From Pseudomonadota bacterium (GTDB lineage Bacteria; Pseudomonadota; Gammaproteobacteria; Pseudomonadales; UBA5518), in assembly GCA_022705125.1 (NCBI GenBank), contig JAKJFB010000151.1, forward strand, positions 1 to 6,948: a stretch of DNA of 6,948 nt, read 5' to 3'. A model generated the notes under the pieces. It was given only the letters and a program-made list of their open reading frames with translations. It was not told where the DNA came from and ran no database searches. Of the stretch, positions 5,800 to 6,948 are shown piece by piece. Positions within the stretch are counted from its first letter, which is position 1; each line of letters starts with the position of its first letter. The position numbers and the translations under genes are program-made.

Positions 5800-6948
5800 T
5801 CAGCGACGCTCGTTCGCCGGTGTGTACCAGATCGGCGAGGTATAGGCCCGCTCCTGCGTGATCATCGTGACCTCACGATCCATCCCGACCCCGAAGTACT
5901 CCGCGTCGCGCGCGGTCCAGCGCGGCGTCGGGATCTCGATCACGCGCGCGTAGTAGAACGCCGACTGCGCCGGGTCGAAGCCGGGATCCCGCCACACGGC
6001 GGCCAGTTCCGCGTCGCCGATGCTGTTCGAATAACTCGCGCGCGCCACGTCGACGCTGCTGCCTATCGAGGCCGCGTCCGCGCCCGGGCCGCGCCCGTCG
6101 GCGAGCGCGACGTCGTACACCTTCTCGTGCAGTTCGCCGTCCGCGTCGTGCCAGCCCTTCACGATCTGAATGCGGTCGAGGTTGGCGCCCTCGGGATCCT
6201 TCAGCGCCGCCACCAGGAAGCCAGGAGCCGCGCCCGCGGTCGCCGGTGCCGGGAGGTCGCCGCCCATCGGCACGCCGCCGGCATAGCCGCGGCGCGCCGG
6301 ATCCGGTGCGTGCTCATCGCCCGGCACGAACTCCCAGCCACCGAAGAAGCGCACCGTCATGCGCGGGCCGGTGGTGGCATAGGTCTCGCGTCGCTTCATC
6401 GCGGCGAAGATGGCCTCGCGGGTGTTCTCCGTGGCCCAGACCGCGGCATAGCCCGAGGCGGCGAGTTCGGAGTTGCGCACTTCCAGCGCCTCGCCCTTGA
6501 AAAAGGGTTTGCGCCAGCGCTCGGCCGAGGGTTCGCTGGCAATCACCTTGCCCCAGAAATTGTTCTCCTCCACGGCCGCCAGCCCCGTATGCGCATCGGT
6601 CGAGCCGATCATGCCGAACTTGAACGGGTTCACGCCGAGCGCCGCATACTGCTGCAGGCCGAGCTTCAGCGCGGAGCGCGCGTACTCGTGCTGCAGCATC
6701 CACGGTTCCTTGGGCTTCGAGAACAGCAGGTTGCCGCGGTCCCAGGTCTCGTAGTCGGCGAAGGCATCGTCGGGCGAGAGCAGCGGATGCGCCTCGCTGT
6801 CGCCCTTGATCTGCGTGACCTCCAGCAGCGGTTCCCAGCGCGCCCGGCGCTCGGCGTAATCGCGCGTAAGCGGCCGTCCTTGCATGTCCTTCAACTCGAA
6901 CATGCGGCCATTGCTCGCATTGGAGTTGTGCGGTATCGCGATCGCCGC
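5800..6948 (-). CDS. DUF3604 family protein (PHP-like putative metallohydrolase), C-terminal part, 5' end cut by window
   Basis: The frame is open from the right edge of the window to a TGA at 5802-5800, leaving 382 residues. An internal ATG at 6903 is not the start: the 15 codons before it continue the family sequence (AIPHNSNAS, GRMF). The visible part begins at PHP-like motif III (PHNSNAS) and includes SEAHPLLSPDDAF and the FGMIGSTDAHTG segment. The Asp-Ala-His there (6597-6589) looks like PHP motif IV, which normally supplies the last metal ligands. Further on are EAIFAAMKRRETYATTGPRM, a beta-rich C-terminal region containing DRIQIVKGW, and the TSPIWYTP ending, all recurrent in DUF3604 proteins. 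Export is likely by analogy with its paralogue at 1-995 but cannot be seen here. The biochemical role is unknown; a metal-dependent hydrolase is inferred. It is the most upstream gene of the visible block. Confidence 0.92.
   Translation of the reverse strand, partial: AAIAIPHNSNASNGRMFELKDMQGRPLTRDYAERRARWEPLLEVTQIKGDSEAHPLLSPDDAFADYETWDRGNLLFSKPKEPWMLQHEYARSALKLGLQQYAALGVNPFKFGMIGSTDAHTGLAAVEENNFWGKVIASEPSAERWRKPFFKGEALEVRNSELAASGYAAVWATENTREAIFAAMKRRETYATTGPRMTVRFFGGWEFVPGDEHAPDPARRGYAGGVPMGGDLPAPATAGAAPGFLVAALKDPEGANLDRIQIVKGWHDADGELHEKVYDVALADGRGPGADAASIGSSVDVARASYSNSIGDAELAAVWRDPGFDPAQSAFYYARVIEIPTPRWTARDAEYFGVGMDREVTMITQERAYTSPIWYTPANERR

Larger units (their letters stand above)
1..6948 (-). 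other. Probable single transcription unit: DUF3604, SDR, DUF1254/DUF1214, sulfatase, DUF3604
   Basis: All five genes point the same way with gaps of 22, 48, 55 (to the start at 3400) and 55 bases. No gap contains a convincing promoter or a stem followed by a T-run, so one polycistronic message is the simplest reading. The promoter must lie to the right of the window, and both ends of the unit are outside it. At least three of the five products carry or should carry signal peptides, while the SDR is cytosolic. Confidence 0.6.

Overview
The window is a single, densely packed, co-directional block. Five protein genes are all encoded on the minus strand and read from right to left, with gaps of only 22 to 55 bases and no RNA gene, mobile element, CRISPR array or long non-coding stretch. 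The DNA is GC-rich, with G/C-rich third codon positions. It has ordinary Shine-Dalgarno sequences and Sec-type signal peptides typical of a Gram-negative bacterium. The family mix (DUF3604, DUF1254/DUF1214, long-type sulfatase, classical SDR) suggests a high-GC proteobacterium with a broad catabolic repertoire. That placement is an inference and I cannot name a genus.

Layout in order of transcription: (1) 6948-5800, the C-terminal part of a DUF3604 protein whose start lies outside the window; (2) 5777-5013, a complete classical short-chain dehydrogenase/reductase; (3) 4964-3456, a complete secreted DUF1254/DUF1214 protein; (4) 3400-1051, a long type I sulfatase of the formylglycine (Cys) type, whose signal peptide and catalytic domain are in different reading frames because of one extra base near 3224-3226; (5) 995-1, the N-terminal 331 residues of a second, paralogous DUF3604 protein with a signal peptide, cut by the window edge.

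The two DUF3604 genes flank the other three. They overlap in homologous sequence by only about 68 residues here (about 41 identical), but together they show every PHP-like metal-site motif expected of such a protein. A working model, which is inference, is an operon for a sulfated or otherwise masked secondary alcohol. The exported sulfatase would release the alcohol, the cytosolic SDR would oxidise it to a ketone, and the DUF3604 and DUF1254/DUF1214 proteins would supply further hydrolytic or binding steps in the envelope. No substrate can be read from the sequence.

The points most worth a second look are the frameshift in an otherwise fully intact sulfatase, and the pair of uncharacterised PHP-like DUF3604 proteins bracketing a sulfatase/SDR/DUF1254 module.
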